From NCBI RefSeq assembly GCF_900635775.1, contig NZ_LR134167.1, positions 186,001 through 250,000 of the forward strand: a DNA stretch of 64,000 bases, read 5' to 3'. The position numbers were made by a program, and so were the translations under genes. Positions 19,041 to 28,840 of the stretch are shown piece by piece; the first letter of the stretch is position 1; the number at the start of each line of letters is the position of its first letter. The notes beneath the pieces were generated by a model. It searched no databases, was not told the DNA's origin, and worked only from the letters and a program-made list of their open reading frames with translations. The stretch is from Avibacterium volantium (GTDB lineage: Bacteria; Pseudomonadota; Gammaproteobacteria; Enterobacterales; Pasteurellaceae).

Positions 19041-19775
19041 CTATTCAAACCAAATCAACGATGCCATTCTTCCCGTTTGTTTCTCTCGTCTAAAAGAAAA
19101 GAAGTTTTCCCGTTCTAAATAGGTGCAATGCTCGCCACCGCTAATTTGCGAAATGCCTAATTTGTTAAGGCGCAATCGGGCGATGTGGTAAAGATCCGCA
19201 AGGTATTTGCCTTGCTCGATAGGATCTGGCACAAAGGCTTGTGCAGCATTGGGATCTTGCGTGATAAATTGTTGGCGAACGTCTTCCCCCACTTGGAAAG
19301 ATTTTGGCCCAATAGCCGGCCCGAGCCACGCGATAATCTCTTGTGGTTCAGCTTGGAATTGTTGTACCGTTTGTTCTAACACGCCATCACATAAGCCACG
19401 CCAACCTGCGTGTGCGGCGGCGACTTCCGTGCCTTGTTGATTGGTAAACAAGACAGGCAGGCAATCTGCGGTCATTACAAGGCAAACTTGGTTCGGTTGG
19501 TTGGTGTAAACCGCATCGGCATCTACATTGTTGCCCTCATAAGGCAAGCAGATCACCCTTGTACTATGCGTTTGATTTAAGAAAAGCGGAAACTGCGGCA
19601 AATGAAATTGTTCCACCAACAAAGTGCGGTTAGTTTTTACTGAATTTTTGTCATCGCCAACGTGATCGCCCAGATTAAAGCTATCATAAGGCGCTTGGCT
19701 AACGCCGCCTTGACGTAAGGTGGTGAAAGCGTGGATATTGGCAGGGGCTGTCCAGTTTGGTTTGAGTGCGTCCAT
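19041..19775 (-). CDS. pgeF: peptidoglycan editing factor PgeF (YfiH, laccase domain)
   Basis: 244 residues. Copper/zinc-type active-site segments are visible: LNQTHSTRV, MTADCLPVL and AAHAGWRG. E. coli YfiH removes L-Ser wrongly placed in UDP-MurNAc-tripeptide; family members also show adenosine deaminase and laccase activities in vitro. It starts 1 nt after the rluD stop, the conserved rluD-pgeF pair. Confidence 0.92.
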   Translation of the reverse strand: MDALKPNWTAPANIHAFTTLRQGGVSQAPYDSFNLGDHVGDDKNSVKTNRTLLVEQFHLPQFPLFLNQTHSTRVICLPYEGNNVDADAVYTNQPNQVCLVMTADCLPVLFTNQQGTEVAAAHAGWRGLCDGVLEQTVQQFQAEPQEIIAWLGPAIGPKSFQVGEDVRQQFITQDPNAAQAFVPDPIEQGKYLADLYHIARLRLNKLGISQISGGEHCTYLERENFFSFRREKQTGRMASLIWFE

Positions 19776-19776
19776 T

Positions 19777-20751
19777 TTAGTAATCTAATTCATCTTTATG
19801 AGCAAGGTAATCGACTTTTAAGGCATTCACTAAGCCAACGAAATCCTCTGGTAATGGCGCGTACCATTCCATTAATTCCCCTGTGATTGGGTGTTCTAAG
19901 CGTAACATTATGGCGTGCAACGCTTGGCGTTTGAAATCACGCAAGGTGGTGAGTAATTCTTCACTGGCGTTTTTCGGTGGGCGTGGGCGTCCACCATAAG
20001 TTTGATCGCCTAATAATGGGTGGGCGATATGCGCCATATGCACGCGAATTTGGTGAGTTCGCCCTGTTTCAAGGCGTAGGCGTAGGCGCGTGTAATTACG
20101 GAAACGTTCCATAATGCGATAATGCGTTACCGCGGGCTTACCCATTGGGTGAACCGCCATATGAGTACGTTTGGTTGGGTGGCGCGCCATTGGTTCGTCC
20201 ACCGTGCCACCTTGGGTCATAATGCCGTAAGCGATGGCTTCATATTCACGGGTGATTTTGCGTTTTTGCAGATCTCGCACCAATTTAGTTTGCGCTGGTA
20301 TGGTTTTTGCCACCACCATTAAGCCGGTGGTGTCTTTGTCTAAGCGGTGAACAATGCCCGCTCTTGGCACTTCCGCAATCGGCGGATAATGATAAAGCAA
20401 AGCATTGAGTACCGTGCCATTCGGGTTGCCTGCCCCGGGGTGAACCACCATATCTTTTGGCTTATTGATGACTAAAATATCATCATCTTCATAGACAATA
20501 TTGAGCGGAATATTTTCTGGCTCAAAACGGGTTTCATCTTCCACTTCAACATTGATGGTAATCTGTTCGCCGCCATAAACTTTACTGCGTGGCACATTCA
20601 CCACTTCACCGTTTACTTTCACCAGATCGCTTTCGATCCAAGTTTTTAAACGTGAACGAGAATAGTCCGGGAACATTTCCGCTAAGCTTTGGTCTAAACG
20701 TTGTCCCATTTGGCTTGGCAGAACTTCTGCCGATAAAGTAAGATATGCCAT
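19777..20751 (-). CDS. rluD: 23S rRNA pseudouridine(1911/1915/1917) synthase
   Basis: 324 residues. An S4-like domain (about 15-65) precedes the RluA-family catalytic domain, with the catalytic Asp138 in HRLDKDTTG. Also visible are INKPKDMVVHPG and LETGRTHQIRVH. It modifies helix 69 of 23S rRNA. Divergent from bamD as in E. coli. Confidence 0.95.
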   Translation of the reverse strand: MAYLTLSAEVLPSQMGQRLDQSLAEMFPDYSRSRLKTWIESDLVKVNGEVVNVPRSKVYGGEQITINVEVEDETRFEPENIPLNIVYEDDDILVINKPKDMVVHPGAGNPNGTVLNALLYHYPPIAEVPRAGIVHRLDKDTTGLMVVAKTIPAQTKLVRDLQKRKITREYEAIAYGIMTQGGTVDEPMARHPTKRTHMAVHPMGKPAVTHYRIMERFRNYTRLRLRLETGRTHQIRVHMAHIAHPLLGDQTYGGRPRPPKNASEELLTTLRDFKRQALHAIMLRLEHPITGELMEWYAPLPEDFVGLVNALKVDYLAHKDELDY

Positions 20752-20847
20752 AAATAAATCCGTGAATAATTTGCTTATTTAGCAATGTGCTATAAAATAG
20801 GGAGCATTGTAACTTATTTATCATTGCTCGTAAAAAAGGAATCATCA

Positions 20848-21636
20848 ATGCGTAAATTAAAATCTTTTACATTCGTTGCATTAGCCGCACTTGCCGTGAG
20901 TGCTTGTTCTAATTCATCAAAAGAGGTAGAGCAAGGCTCTGAACAAGAACTTTATGCCAAAGGGCAAACCTATTTACAAGACGGTGATTATTCCCAAGCG
21001 GTGCGCTATTTAGAAGCGGTAAAAAATCGTTTTCCTGCCGCAAATTACAGCGAGCAAACGCAGTTAGATTTAATTTATGCTTATTATAAATCGCAAGATT
21101 ACACCAAAACCTTAGTGGCCGCAGAGCGTTTTTTACAGCAATATCCGAATAGTCCAAATGTAGATTATGTGATCTATATGGCAGGGCTAACCAATTTTGC
21201 CTCAGGTGAAAACTTCTTCCAAGATTTCTTTGGCGTTGATCGCGCAACCCGTGAAAACACAGCAATGAAAGCGGCGTTTGCAAACTTCCATACCCTTGTA
21301 GATAATTTCCCTAATAGCACTTATGCACAAGATGCCTTAGCAAGAATGGCTTATATTAAAGCCGCCTTGGCTCGCCATGAACTTGCCATTGCCAAATTCT
21401 ATATGAAACGTAATGCTTATGTTGCCGTTGCCAACCGAGTAGTAGGAATGTTACAGCAATATCCTGACACCCAAGCCACTCTTGAAGCCTTGCCATTAAT
21501 GAAAGAAGCTTATGAAAAAATGAATCTTCCTGAATTGGCAAAACAAACGGAAACCTTGATTCAGGCGAATAAAGATAAAAAATTCAGCGATGTTGAAAAA
21601 CCAAAAGACTTTGAATTAAATAAGCCAAAATCTTAG
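20848..21636 (+). CDS. bamD: outer membrane assembly lipoprotein BamD
   Basis: 262 residues from the ATG at 20848 (AAGGA upstream, 6-nt spacing); the frame is open 21 codons further up but without signal-peptide logic. Lipobox AVSAC with lipidated Cys20. Tetratricopeptide-like repeats follow (LYAKGQTYLQDGDYSQAVRYL, IYAYYKSQDYTKTLVAAERFL, ALARMAYIKAALARHELAIA). BamD is the essential lipoprotein of the Bam complex, in natural-competence literature also called ComL. A terminator follows. Confidence 0.95.
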   Translation: MRKLKSFTFVALAALAVSACSNSSKEVEQGSEQELYAKGQTYLQDGDYSQAVRYLEAVKNRFPAANYSEQTQLDLIYAYYKSQDYTKTLVAAERFLQQYPNSPNVDYVIYMAGLTNFASGENFFQDFFGVDRATRENTAMKAAFANFHTLVDNFPNSTYAQDALARMAYIKAALARHELAIAKFYMKRNAYVAVANRVVGMLQQYPDTQATLEALPLMKEAYEKMNLPELAKQTETLIQANKDKKFSDVEKPKDFELNKPKS

Positions 21637-21654
21637 CAAATAATGATCAAAAAG

Positions 21655-21680
21655 CCTCTATGCAATAATAGAGGTTTTTT
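21655..21680 (+). terminator. terminator after bamD
   Basis: CCTCTA/TAGAGG stem with flanking A- and T-runs, 18 nt past the stop codon. Confidence 0.8.
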
Positions 21681-21694
21681 ATTGCCTAATTTTT

Positions 21695-21742
21695 AAGTGC
21701 GGTTGTTTTTTAAGAAAAATTCATCAAAATTTGACCGCACTT
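21695..21742. repeat. inverted pair of DNA uptake sequences
   Basis: AAGTGCGGT at 21695-21703 faces ACCGCACTT at 21734-21742, 30 nt apart. Paired uptake sequences like this often form stem-loop terminators in Pasteurellaceae. Here it backs up the bamD terminator and faces the tRNA on the other strand. Confidence 0.8.
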
Positions 21743-21812
21743 TAATTTTCTTTGTGCAACTATGTAATGAATAATTTATTGGGAATTTAGGGGAAAGGGG
21801 AAAGATAAATGA

Positions 21813-21889
21813 TGGTGCCCCCAACAGGACTTGAACCTGTGACCAATCGATTATGAGTCGACTGCTCTAACCGACTGAGCTATGGGGGC
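21813..21889 (-). tRNA. tRNA with CAU anticodon, probably tRNA-Ile2
   Basis: 77 nt with encoded CCA. The acceptor stem is GCCCCCA/TGGGGGC, discriminator A; the anticodon loop CTCATAA gives CAU. The anticodon arm and flanks (GAGCAG..CGACTCATAATCG..TTGGTC) match E. coli tRNA-Ile2 better than elongator tRNA-Met (which has CACATCACTCATAATGATGGGG). If so, C34 must be changed to lysidine by TilS to read AUA. Met identity is not excluded. Confidence 0.9.
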
Positions 21890-22041
21890 GGTAAGAGTGT
21901 GCTGATTATAGTGAAATATCCCAGCAAAGTCTATCATTCACCAATTATGCGGCTTAAATTTGAACAAAAAAGCCTGATAACAAATGATCTGCACCCCAAA
22001 AGTTGGACTAAACAACCAATTGATTAAGGTGCAGATTTTTT

Positions 22042-22551
22042 ATGACTAAATATACTCAACGTTTCAAACAACAAGTGCTCGACTTTTATCATCAAAATGG
22101 AGAAAACCGTTCGCTTACTCGCCAGTATTTTCAGCTTCCCCAAAGAACGTTAGCACGTTGGATTGCGAAATTTAATCATAATGGAATCAATGGATTAGCT
22201 GTGTTAGGTAAAAAACGATATTATTCTGTTGAGTTTAAATTAAAGGTTATTCAAGCTATCAAAAAAGGCCAGTGCTCCGCTGAAGCCGCCTGCTTTCGCT
22301 TTGATATTCCCAGTTCAGGGATAATTAGTCAATGGTTGCAACGCTTTGAAAAACAAGGTATAGATGGGTTATTACTCAAACCTAAAGGTCGTCCAAGTAT
22401 GAAACTCAACTCACCTAAAATGCCACCAACGCCCAAAACAGAAGAAGAACGCTTGCGTTACCGAATTTTGGAATTAGAAGCGGAGAATACAATGCTAAAA
22501 AAGTTGCAGGAACTCAACCAACAAAAAATGCAGAAAAAGCCGTCATCGTAA
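22042..22551 (+). CDS. IS3-family transposase OrfA
   Basis: 169 residues. Two helix-turn-helix units (about 5-50 and 58-110, the second ending in a Gly-rich [10 protein letters not shown] segment) and a C-terminal leucine-zipper-like helix ([21 protein letters not shown]). It binds the IS ends. The slippery heptamer A_AAA_AAG (22497-22503) near its end allows -1 frameshifting into OrfB. Confidence 0.93.
   Translation: MTKYTQRFKQQVLDFYHQNGENRSLTRQYFQLPQRTLARWIAKFNHNGINGLAVLGKKRYYSVEFKLKVIQAIKKGQCSAEAACFRFDIPSSGIISQWLQRFEKQGIDGLLLKPKGRPSMKLNSPKMPPTPKTEEERLRYRILELEAENTMLKKLQELNQQKMQKKPSS
22497..22503 (+). promoter_or_regulatory. programmed -1 ribosomal frameshift site (A AAA AAG)
   Basis: The heptamer is in phase with OrfA (CTA AAA AAG) and the -1 frame leads into OrfB without a stop, the IS150/IS3 arrangement. 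Confidence 0.75.
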
Positions 22552-22574
22552 ATGCCTTACGCTCGCGTTTCCCG

Positions 22575-23369
22575 TTGGAATTGTTACTCAGGCTAATCGG
22601 ATTGGCACGCAGTTCGTTCTTTTATCATCTCAAGCCAAAGTCGGATAAAAATGTAGCGATTTCACAGAAAATAGAGGAAATTTATCGCAAAAATGACGAA
22701 AATTATGGTTATCGTCGAATTACCTTGGAATTAAGGAAATACTTGATTATCAACCACAAAAGGGTGCAAGCGATAATGCAACGTTTGGGGTTAAAAGGAA
22801 AAAGTAAGCAGAAAAAATATCGTTCTTACCAAGGCAAAGTGGGACACACTGCCGATAATCTGTTGCAACGGGATTTTACGGCAACGATGCCGAATGAGAA
22901 GTGGGTAACGGATATCACCGAGTTCAAATGTGCGGAAGGCAAAGTGTATTTATCGCCGATTAAAGACTTGTTTAATAACGAAATTATTGCTTATGATGTG
23001 GCGAGAAGTCCGAATTTTGAGCAGATAACCAGAATGTTGACCCAGGCGGTGAACCGATTAGCGGGGGAAAAACCGATACTGCATTCCGACCAAGGATGGC
23101 AGTATCAAATGATGGGTTATCAGGAGATATTGAAAAAACACGGTATTAAGCAAAGTATGTCGAGAAAAGGTAATTGCCTTGATAATGGTGCGATGGAAAG
23201 CTTTTTCGGGCGATTGAAGACGGAATGTTACTTTGGCAAGCGGTTTGAAACCTTTGAACAGCTTGAAAAAGTGATTCACGAGTACATTCATTACTACAAC
23301 AATGAGCGTATTCAAGTGAAGCTCAAAGGACTAAGCCCTGTGGAATACAGAACTCAGTCCTTGAATTAA
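22575..23369 (+). CDS. IS3-family transposase OrfB (integrase core)
   Basis: 264 residues counted from the first convenient start, but the natural product is probably the OrfAB fusion. The -1 frame is open from the slippery site at 22497 all the way through ([20 protein letters not shown]). The DDE catalytic residues are visible: Asp in WVTDITEF, Asp in HSDQGWQY and Glu in [11 protein letters not shown]. The HTH_21 segment ([13 protein letters not shown]) precedes the rve domain. No stop or frameshift interrupts it, so the element may be active. Confidence 0.94.
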   Translation: MELLLRLIGLARSSFFYHLKPKSDKNVAISQKIEEIYRKNDENYGYRRITLELRKYLIINHKRVQAIMQRLGLKGKSKQKKYRSYQGKVGHTADNLLQRDFTATMPNEKWVTDITEFKCAEGKVYLSPIKDLFNNEIIAYDVARSPNFEQITRMLTQAVNRLAGEKPILHSDQGWQYQMMGYQEILKKHGIKQSMSRKGNCLDNGAMESFFGRLKTECYFGKRFETFEQLEKVIHEYIHYYNNERIQVKLKGLSPVEYRTQSLN

Positions 23370-23446
23370 ATTGAATTAAATTAGAATATAGTCTAACTTT
23401 TTGGGGGCAGATCACAAATCAAGCTTTTATTTAAGATAAATTGCTT

Positions 23447-25324
23447 TTACTCATCTAAGAAGCTACGCAAGGTTTCTGAACGACTTGGATGGCGTAATTT
23501 GCGTAAAGCTTTTGCTTCAATTTGACGGATACGTTCACGGGTTACATCAAATTGTTTACCCACTTCTTCAAGCGTGTGATCCGTGTTCATATCAATACCA
23601 AAACGCATTCTTAACACTTTGGCTTCTCTTGGCGTCAAGCCCTCTAGCACTTCGTGTGTTGCGGCTTTCAAGCTTTGCGCTGTAGCTGAATCCAATGGTA
23701 ATTCTAGCGTGCTATCTTCAATGAAATCACCTAAGTGAGAGTCATCATCATCACCAATAGGGGTTTCCATTGAAATTGGCTCTTTGGCAATTTTTAGCAC
23801 TTTGCGGATTTTATCTTCCGGCATTCCCATTCTTTCTGCTAATTCTTCTGGTGAAGCCTCACGCCCCATTTCTTGTAACATTTGACGCGAAATGCGGTTC
23901 AATTTGTTGATGGTTTCAATCATATGAACTGGGATACGAATGGTTCTCGCTTGATCCGCGATCGAACGCGTAATTGCTTGACGAATCCACCAAGTCGCAT
24001 AAGTTGAGAATTTATAACCACGGCGATATTCAAATTTATCCACCGCTTTCATCAAGCCAATGTTACCTTCTTGAATAAGATCCAAGAATTGTAAACCACG
24101 GTTGGTATATTTTTTCGCAATAGAAATCACCAAACGCAAGTTCGCTTCAACCATTTCTTTTTTCGCACGGCGTGCTTTTAATTCACCTTGTGAAACCGCA
24201 TCGCAAATATCACGAATTTGGCTAATGGTTAAACCGGTATCTTGTTCGATCTGCCCTAACTGAGCAATAGCCTGACGAATAGGCTCTTCATACTGAGCTA
24301 ATTTTTCAGACCAATTTTTTCCTGCATTTAAGGCTTTTTCTAGCCACGCATCTTTGGTTTCGTGTCCAATAAATTCTTTTTGGAACGTGCCTTTTGGCAT
24401 TTTAGCGTTATCTACTGCCATTTTTTGAATGCTACGTTCTTGCTGACGTACACGCTTCATCATATTACGCATAGACAACACGATTTCATCAAATTGTTTT
24501 GGTACTAAACGGAATTGAGTGAAAACTTCTGCCAAAACTTGAATTTGATCACGCGCCGCTTTTTTATGGCGTCCGTGTTTTGCAATCGCATCTAAGGTTT
24601 TCTTATGTTGCGCTTTTAATTCCGCAAATCGCTCGCGTGCCACTTCAGGATCAATGCTGTTATCAGAATCACTGTCATCGGAAGAACTGCTGTCATCACT
24701 TTCTTCGTCTTCGTCATCATCTTCTACGCTTGCGGTTGTTGTGCTTTCTTCATCTTCATCATCTGCAAGATGCGCTTCGTGTTCTTCTTCCGCGGCAGCT
24801 TCAACGATTTCATTTGGATCAACAAAGCCTGTGATCAGATCTGCCAAACGCATTCCGCCTTCTTCCACTAACGCATATTGACGCAAGAGATCATTCAAGG
24901 CTTCTGGATAAGCAGCCACGGCAGTTTGTACTTCATTGATCCCTTCTTCAATGCGTTTGGCGATGTCAATTTCGCCTTCGCGGGTTAAAAGCTCCACGCT
25001 CCCCATTTCACGCATATACATACGCACGGGATCGGTGGTTCGCCCTAACTCTGCTTCCACGCTAGATAACACTTGAGTGGCTTCTTCTACCGCATCTTCA
25101 TCAGTGATATTTTCATTTAACATCAAATCATCGGCATCAGGTGCAGTTTCTAACACTTGAATGCCCATATCATTGATCATTTGAATGATGTCTTCAATTT
25201 GATCTGCATCGACAAGTTCTTCTGGCAAATGGTCATTCACTTCAGCATAAGTAAGATAACCTTGCTCTTTCCCTTGTGCGATTAACAGTTTTAATTGAGA
25301 TTGTGGATTTTGCTCCATATCCAT
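23447..25324 (-). CDS. rpoD: primary sigma factor RpoD (sigma 70)
   Basis: 625 residues. Region 1.1 starts [20 protein letters not shown]. An acidic tract rich in Asp/Glu/Ser lies in the non-conserved region (about 185-240). Region 2 includes [41 protein letters not shown] and [10 protein letters not shown]. The region 4 helix-turn-helix is [20 protein letters not shown] at 25324 is 8 nt from GAGGCGGA; E. coli-like MEQNPQ begins two codons later. Last gene of the rpsU-dnaG-rpoD operon. The IS element ends 32 nt beyond its stop. Confidence 0.98.
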   Translation of the reverse strand: MDMEQNPQSQLKLLIAQGKEQGYLTYAEVNDHLPEELVDADQIEDIIQMINDMGIQVLETAPDADDLMLNENITDEDAVEEATQVLSSVEAELGRTTDPVRMYMREMGSVELLTREGEIDIAKRIEEGINEVQTAVAAYPEALNDLLRQYALVEEGGMRLADLITGFVDPNEIVEAAAEEEHEAHLADDEDEESTTTASVEDDDEDEESDDSSSSDDSDSDNSIDPEVARERFAELKAQHKKTLDAIAKHGRHKKAARDQIQVLAEVFTQFRLVPKQFDEIVLSMRNMMKRVRQQERSIQKMAVDNAKMPKGTFQKEFIGHETKDAWLEKALNAGKNWSEKLAQYEEPIRQAIAQLGQIEQDTGLTISQIRDICDAVSQGELKARRAKKEMVEANLRLVISIAKKYTNRGLQFLDLIQEGNIGLMKAVDKFEYRRGYKFSTYATWWIRQAITRSIADQARTIRIPVHMIETINKLNRISRQMLQEMGREASPEELAERMGMPEDKIRKVLKIAKEPISMETPIGDDDDSHLGDFIEDSTLELPLDSATAQSLKAATHEVLEGLTPREAKVLRMRFGIDMNTDHTLEEVGKQFDVTRERIRQIEAKALRKLRHPSRSETLRSFLDE

Positions 25325-25398
25325 ATTATATATCCGCCTCGATGTGTAATTGTGGGAGATAAAATGGCTTTAATTTTATCACCCTTATGTTGGATTAA

Positions 25399-27162
25399 CT
25401 ATTTATTTTGCTGTTTTTTCAATAATAATTGTGCGAGCGCCTGCCGTTCTTGCTCATTTAAGCCCTCTGTGCGCTCTTTTGCGATAAGCATTTCGATATT
25501 TTTATCCATCAACTGCAAATAAAAATAACGTAGGGTTTCACGAAATGTTTCTTCGATTTTATCCTCATCGACTAAATGATCCCACACGGCAAGAATTTCA
25601 AGGGGGCGAAAATATTCCGTATCACGGTAATGTTCTAAAATTTGTGCGGTGGTAATCCCCACACGCTCACGGCAAAGTGCGGTGATTTTTTCAAACAAAT
25701 CTAGCCCAGCTTCATTGAGTACCAATAGAACGCTTAAATTTTCTGGCACAATTTGGATCAATTCAGGATTTTGCAACAGTAATGCAATCAACACCCGCAT
25801 TGGCGTGCGTTTTACCGCATTTGGTTTCGGCGATGATGAATGATTTTCTTTTTGTGTTGGGATTAAATGCTCGATCTGCGTTTCATTAAAAATCCCCAAT
25901 TTTTGCGCCAAAAGCTGACGCAATGATAAACGTAACAATTCTCCCGGAATTCGGTTAATCAATGGCACAGCAAGAGCAGCAAGTTTTCCCTTGCCCTCTT
26001 TACTGGAAAAATCCACCTGCGAACTTAAGGTAGCAAACAGAAAATCGCTCAATGGCTGTGCCTGACGAATATAGTCCTCAAAGCCGTCTTTACCATATTG
26101 GCGAATAAAGGTATCGGGATCTTCCCCATCGGGCAGAAAAATAAACTTAATTTGCCGCCCGTCTTCTAAAAAAGGCAGCGCATTTTCCAACGCACGCCAC
26201 GCAGCATCACGCCCTGCACGGTCTGCATCGTAACAACAAATAAGCTGTTCGGTGGAACGAAATGCAAGCTGAATTTGCTCCGCTGTAGTGGCTGTCCCTA
26301 ATGACGCCACGGCATAATCCACGCCAAATTGCGCCAATGCCACCACGTCCATATAGCCCTCCACCACCAGCAACATTTCAGGGCTGTCATTCACTTGTAA
26401 TGCTTCAAACAAGCCATAAAGCTCACTACCTTTGTGGTAGGTCATACTTTCTGGCGAGTTCAAATATTTCGGCTTTTCATCACCCAACACTCGTCCGCCA
26501 AAGGCAATGGTTCGCCCACGGCGATCACGGATAGGAAACATAAGACGATTACGAAAACGATCGTAAACATCTTGTTTTTCATTGCGCGATAACATTCCCA
26601 CATCAAATAATTTTTGCCGATCTTCTTGATTACGCCCAAACTGATTTAACACGGCATTAAATTGATTTGGCGAAAAACCAATTTGAAAGCGTTCAATCAC
26701 TTCGGCGGATAAACCTCGTTTTTGCACATAGGATTGCGCAGGAATATTGTGCGGAAGTTGCTGATGATAAAACACCGCGATCTCTTGCATTAGCTGGTAA
26801 AGATCTTTCTTGGTACGATAATTGGCTTGTGGTTTATTCTTGCCATCAAAGTGCGGTGATTTTTCGTAAGGAATTTCTAAGCCTAAATGATTCGCCAGCT
26901 CTTCCACCGCCTCGATAAACTCCAGTTTTTCATATTCCATTAAAAAACTAATGGCATTACCGTGCGCGTGGCAACCAAAACAATGGTAAAACTGTTTTTT
27001 CGGACTCACGGTAAAGGAAGGCGTTTTCTCGTGATGAAAAGGACAACAAGCCTGATATTCACGCCCTGCTTTTTTCAGCTTAACCCGTGAATTAATCAAT
27101 TCGACAATGTCAGTTCTGGCAAGAACATCATCAATAAATGAACGTGGAATATGGCCTGCCAC
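25399..27162 (-). CDS. dnaG: DNA primase
   Basis: 587 residues (E. coli 581). N-terminal zinc-binding domain with Cys40, His43, Cys61 and Cys64 (CPFHHEKTPSF, HCFGCHAHGNA). TOPRIM catalytic core with VVEGYMDV and CYDADRAGRDA. The C-terminal helicase-binding domain that contacts DnaB is more divergent. It makes RNA primers at the replication fork. The middle gene of the macromolecular synthesis operon, 137 nt after the rpsU stop and past a terminator. Confidence 0.97.
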   Translation of the reverse strand: MAGHIPRSFIDDVLARTDIVELINSRVKLKKAGREYQACCPFHHEKTPSFTVSPKKQFYHCFGCHAHGNAISFLMEYEKLEFIEAVEELANHLGLEIPYEKSPHFDGKNKPQANYRTKKDLYQLMQEIAVFYHQQLPHNIPAQSYVQKRGLSAEVIERFQIGFSPNQFNAVLNQFGRNQEDRQKLFDVGMLSRNEKQDVYDRFRNRLMFPIRDRRGRTIAFGGRVLGDEKPKYLNSPESMTYHKGSELYGLFEALQVNDSPEMLLVVEGYMDVVALAQFGVDYAVASLGTATTAEQIQLAFRSTEQLICCYDADRAGRDAAWRALENALPFLEDGRQIKFIFLPDGEDPDTFIRQYGKDGFEDYIRQAQPLSDFLFATLSSQVDFSSKEGKGKLAALAVPLINRIPGELLRLSLRQLLAQKLGIFNETQIEHLIPTQKENHSSSPKPNAVKRTPMRVLIALLLQNPELIQIVPENLSVLLVLNEAGLDLFEKITALCRERVGITTAQILEHYRDTEYFRPLEILAVWDHLVDEDKIEETFRETLRYFYLQLMDKNIEMLIAKERTEGLNEQERQALAQLLLKKQQNK

Positions 27163-27237
27163 AATAATTTCCTCTCGTTTTCAATCAACACAGAATTTAG
27201 TAAGATAGAGCTAAGATAATAAGAAATGGTGCAGCTA

Positions 27238-27273
27238 AAAACAACAAAACCGTGATTCCAAAAGGTTTCACGG
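27238..27273 (-). terminator. internal terminator between rpsU and dnaG
   Basis: On the minus strand CCGTGA..CC pairs with GG..TCACGG, followed by TTTTGTTGTTT. E. coli has a partial terminator at the same place, which lets rpsU be made in large excess over dnaG and rpoD. Confidence 0.8.
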
Positions 27274-27309
27274 CCTGCTTAACTCGAGTTTAATTAAAAA
27301 AATTTTTAA

Positions 27310-27525
27310 TTAGTATAAACGTACGTTACGTGCATTTTCACGAGCAACGCGTTTTGCGTGGCGTTTAGCACGAGTTGCGTTTTCACGTTTACGAATTGTT
27401 GTTGGTTTTTCGTAAAATTCACGGCTACGAACTTCCGCTAAGATTCCCGCTTTTTCACAAGCGCGTTTGAAACGACGTAATGCTACGTCAAATGATTCAT
27501 TTTCACGAACTTTAATTACCGGCAT
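27310..27525 (-). CDS. rpsU: 30S ribosomal protein S21
   Basis: 71 residues, highly basic, standard length: [21 protein letters not shown] at the N-terminus and an Arg/Lys-rich C-terminus ending RLY. It helps initiation on the 30S subunit. First gene of the operon; GAGGTGATGGCTT lies ahead of the ATG. A small CCGTTT/AAACGG hairpin is in its leader (27569-27589). Confidence 0.97.
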   Translation of the reverse strand: MPVIKVRENESFDVALRRFKRACEKAGILAEVRSREFYEKPTTIRKRENATRAKRHAKRVARENARNVRLY

Positions 27526-27780
27526 AAGCCATCACCTCAATATGGATTAATATTTTGCAAAATTTAGACCGTTTCGTTTCGATAAACGGCTTATTCAAAT
27601 TAATAAGGGTGGCAATTTTAATTCAAATTAACCGCAAAAGCAAAGAAAAGATCAGATTTTTGTGAAAATTTCCCCGCACTTTTTATAAGAAATTCAGCGA
27701 GGAATTGGGATAAGCTAGAGAAAACGACTTAAACAAGGTAAAATAAGCTTAGTCAGAAAACAACAATTAAGAGAGAAAAA
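27526..27780. other. divergent rpsU/tsaD promoter region
   Basis: 255 nt, AT-rich. It contains the rpsU leader hairpin (27569-27589) and one near-match uptake sequence (CCCGCACTTT). No clear -35/-10 pair was picked with confidence. Confidence 0.5.
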
Positions 27781-28812
27781 ATGCGAATTTTAGGCATTGA
27801 AACCTCCTGTGATGAAACAGGTGTTGCTATTTATGATGAAGAAAAAGGCTTGATTGCCAACCAGCTTTACAGCCAAATTTCCTTACACGCTGATTATGGC
27901 GGTGTTGTGCCTGAACTCGCATCAAGAGATCATATCCGCAAAACCACGCCGTTAATTCAAACGGCATTACAAGAAGCAGGATTAACCGCTCAAGATATTG
28001 ACGGCATTGCCTACACTTGCGGGCCGGGCTTAGTGGGTGCATTATTAGTGGGTTCAACCATTGCTCGTTCTCTTGCCTATGCGTGGAATGTACCAGCCAT
28101 TGGCGTTCATCATATGGAAGGGCATTTGCTCGCGCCAATGTTAGAAGAAAATGCACCGCACTTTCCTTTTGTCGCCTTGCTTGTTTCCGGTGGACATACT
28201 CAGCTTGTGCGCGTAGATAGCGTAGGGCAATATGAAGTGCTAGGCGAAAGCATTGATGATGCAGCAGGCGAAGCCTTTGATAAAACCGCAAAATTGCTCG
28301 GTTTAGACTACCCTGGTGGCGCAGCTTTAGCTCGCTTAGCGGAAAAAGGTACGCCGAATCGCTTTACCTTTCCACGTCCAATGACTGATCGCCCAGGGCT
28401 AGATTTCAGTTTTTCAGGCTTAAAAACCTTTGCGGCAAACACCATCAATCAAGCGATTAAAGAAGAAGGCACGCTCACTGAACAAACCAAGGCGGATATT
28501 GCTTATGCTTTCCAACAAGCGGTGGTGGAAACCTTAGTAATCAAATGTCGCCGCGCCTTGCAAGAAACGGGCTTTAAACGCCTAGTGATCGCCGGTGGTG
28601 TGAGTGCGAATCAACAGTTGCGCCAAGCCTTGAGCGAATTAATGGCACAACTAGGCGGCGAAGTGTTTTATCCGCAACCACAATTTTGTACCGATAACGG
28701 TGCAATGATTGCCTACACTGGCTTTTTACGTCTGAAACACGGCGAACATTCCCCTTTAGAAATTGAAGTAAAACCGCGCTGGGCAATGACTGAGCTGAGC
28801 GAAATAAAATAA
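27781..28812 (+). CDS. tsaD: tRNA N6-adenosine threonylcarbamoyltransferase TsaD
   Basis: 343 residues. ASKHA-fold enzyme that, with TsaB, TsaE and TsaC, makes t6A37 in ANN-decoding tRNAs. The signature is [13 protein letters not shown]. Metal ligands His111 and His115 are in HHMEGH, with Asp in CTDNGAMIA. Also [10 protein letters not shown] and VIAGGVSAN. Divergent from rpsU, the standard arrangement. Its last 16 nt are repeated immediately downstream (28794-28809 and 28813-28828). Confidence 0.97.
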   Translation: MRILGIETSCDETGVAIYDEEKGLIANQLYSQISLHADYGGVVPELASRDHIRKTTPLIQTALQEAGLTAQDIDGIAYTCGPGLVGALLVGSTIARSLAYAWNVPAIGVHHMEGHLLAPMLEENAPHFPFVALLVSGGHTQLVRVDSVGQYEVLGESIDDAAGEAFDKTAKLLGLDYPGGAALARLAEKGTPNRFTFPRPMTDRPGLDFSFSGLKTFAANTINQAIKEEGTLTEQTKADIAYAFQQAVVETLVIKCRRALQETGFKRLVIAGGVSANQQLRQALSELMAQLGGEVFYPQPQFCTDNGAMIAYTGFLRLKHGEHSPLEIEVKPRWAMTELSEIK

Positions 28813-28840
28813 GCTGAGTGAAATAAAACAAGGATCATTT

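Larger units (their letters stand above)
21985..23414 (+). mobile_element. IS3-family insertion sequence (IS150-like), 1430 bp
   Basis: Terminal inverted repeats of about 25 bp start TGATCTGC; left and right ends differ at a few positions. They are flanked by the direct repeat CAAA (21981-21984 and 23415-23418). Because of sequence ambiguity at the ends the target duplication could also be read as ACAAAT. Two overlapping frames encode the transposase, with a -1 frameshift site. It lies between the CAU tRNA and the 3' end of rpoD and appears intact. Confidence 0.95.

Noticed and set aside
24580..24881. Two long overlapping open frames rich in Ser/Leu/His opposite rpoD
   Set aside because: They are complements of the Asp/Glu/Ser-rich acidic tract of sigma 70; no ribosome site, low complexity.
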